Source: Lachnoclostridium sp. An118 (GTDB lineage Bacteria > Bacillota > Clostridia > Lachnospirales > Lachnospiraceae). From it: a stretch of 64,000 nucleotides of DNA. The position numbers and the translations under genes are program-made. Positions 63,317 through 64,000 of the stretch are shown here, one piece after another. The DNA is taken from the NCBI RefSeq assembly GCF_002160985.1, contig NZ_NFLQ01000003.1:124001-188000 (forward strand). The letters run 5' to 3'. Position 1 is the first letter of the stretch, and each line of letters begins with the position of its first letter. The notes under the pieces were generated by a model. The model saw nothing but the letters and a program-made list of their open reading frames with translations, had not been told where the DNA came from and ran no database searches.

Positions 63317-64000
63317 ATATATCGACAACAACCTTGTCTGGAACAAGGACAATGAGGTATTCGCCTACTATGAGCTGATACCGTATAACTATTCTTTTCT
63401 GTCAGCGGAGCAGAAGTTTATCGTCCATGACAGCTTCCGTCAGCTTATCGCACAGTCCCGTGAGGGAAAGATACACGCCTTGCAGATAGCGACGGAAAGC
63501 TCCATAAGAAGCATACAGGAGCAGTCAAAAAAGCTGGTGACGGGACGACTTCGTGATGTGGCGATACAGAAGATAGACGAACAGACAGAAGCGTTAGTAA
63601 GCATGATTGGGGACAATCAAGTGGACTACCGCTTTTTTATTGGCTTCAAGCTCATTGTGACAGAGGAAAAGGTCAGCCTTGACAGCATGAAGAAATCGGC
63701 GTTTATGACATTCAAAGAGTTTTTGAACGAGGTCAACCATACACTGATAAATGACTTTATCTCCATGCCAGATGATGAAATCAACCGCTACATGAAAATG
63801 GAAAAACTGCTGGAAAATAAAATCTCCCGCCGTTTCAAGTTCCGACGCTTGGACAAGAACGACTTCGGGTATCTTATCGAGCATATCTACGGCAGGGACG
63901 GCGTGGCGTATGAGGACTACGAGTATTCGCTTCCAAAGAAGAAGCTGAAAAAGGCAACGCTTATCAAGCAGTACGACCTTATCCGTCCGACCCGCTGTCT
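63303..64000 (+). CDS. tcpF: TcpF/VirB4-like conjugation ATPase (Tn916 Orf16), 5' part, cut by window edge
   Basis: The frame from ATG 63303 is open to the window end (232 codons): MFPIKYIDNNLVWNKDNEVF... and later RRFKFRRLDKNDFGYLIEHI. This matches the N-terminal domain of Orf16-like VirB4 ATPases. The Walker motifs lie beyond the edge. The overlap with tcpE indicates coupling. Confidence 0.9.
   Translation, partial: MFPIKYIDNNLVWNKDNEVFAYYELIPYNYSFLSAEQKFIVHDSFRQLIAQSREGKIHALQIATESSIRSIQEQSKKLVTGRLRDVAIQKIDEQTEALVSMIGDNQVDYRFFIGFKLIVTEEKVSLDSMKKSAFMTFKEFLNEVNHTLINDFISMPDDEINRYMKMEKLLENKISRRFKFRRLDKNDFGYLIEHIYGRDGVAYEDYEYSLPKKKLKKATLIKQYDLIRPTRC

Larger units (their letters stand above)
52850..64000 (+). 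mobile_element. ICE-B: Tn916-family integrative conjugative element, left part
   Basis: Orf23, orf22, orf21 (FtsK-like), oriT, orf20 (MobT), orf19 (DUF3789), ArdA, orf17 (TcpE) and orf16 (TcpF) occur in Tn916 order on the plus strand. The left end lies between the uxaC promoter (52815) and the first hairpin (53002). A stretch TACTACGATTTTACTACCAT at about 52886 may mark the attachment area, but the exact base is not known. The right end and the integrase are outside the window. Confidence 0.92.

Overview
The window reads as Firmicutes DNA, most likely a gut Lachnospiraceae or related Clostridia. The reasons are the rplM-rpsI operon, a tyrosine T-box in front of tyrS, the GH13/PfkB/uronate genes, and the type of conjugative elements present. 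No species can be named from the sequence alone. About 42 kb at the left and 11 kb at the right are mobile DNA; only about 11 kb in the middle (41.98-52.8 kb) is ordinary chromosome.

Left region, 1 to about 41.9 kb: the right-hand part of an integrative conjugative element of the Tn1549 / C. difficile CTn4 type (called ICE-A here), almost entirely on the minus strand. From its right end it reads ParA, ParB, small accessory genes, a replication-initiator-like protein, PcfB, VirD4 coupling protein, Maff2, VirB6, PrgI, VirB4, CHAP hydrolase, DUF4315, DUF4366, and continues off the left edge. Two of its genes are split by nested elements of the Tn4451-like large-serine-recombinase class. Element M1 (7285-19716, about 12.4 kb) sits inside the 72-codon Maff2 gene. 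Element M2 (20866-36025, about 15.2 kb) sits inside virD4. Joining the flanks across short shared bases (AA for M1, CGGG for M2) restores open frames of 72 and 611 codons, which fixes the junctions to within a few bases. As sequenced, ICE-A has no intact coupling protein.

M1 carries a serine recombinase, TnpW, a DnaC-like ATPase, a Rep-like initiator, a Cys-rich VLP protein, a MOBP-type relaxase with MobC and a candidate oriT, an HTH protein, a sigma factor, a SpoU-type rRNA methyltransferase next to a broken sigma gene, an AraC/GyrI-type regulator, and a tetracycline ribosomal-protection gene behind a leader-peptide attenuator. M2 carries TnpW, DnaC-like, Rep-like and VLP genes in the same order, but a MobA/MobL (MOBQ) relaxase with an RSF1010-like nic sequence, then DUF3847, four tandem sigma-70-like genes, an ABC exporter of the FtsX type with its own two-component system, TnpV and the recombinase. 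All three initiator-like genes (one per element) contain regularly spaced iteron-like repeats inside their coding sequence.

Middle region: rplM-rpsI with a consensus promoter, a DUF4190 membrane protein, a MATE exporter, a GH13 glycosidase, a PfkB sugar kinase behind a 47-base perfect palindrome, a flavin reductase, tyrS with its T-box, a LacI-type regulator and uxaC with a perfect cre/LacI-type operator.

Right region, from about 52.9 kb: the first part of a Tn916-family element (ICE-B), plus strand. It opens with a thioester/VaFE/CnaB sortase-anchored adhesin, followed by orf23, orf22, an AT-rich SAP-domain cargo gene, the FtsK-like coupling ATPase (orf21), an oriT region, the MobT relaxase (orf20), DUF3789 (orf19), two ArdA antirestriction proteins, TcpE (orf17) and the start of TcpF (orf16). 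Hairpins ending in a TTTTTC tract separate its modules.
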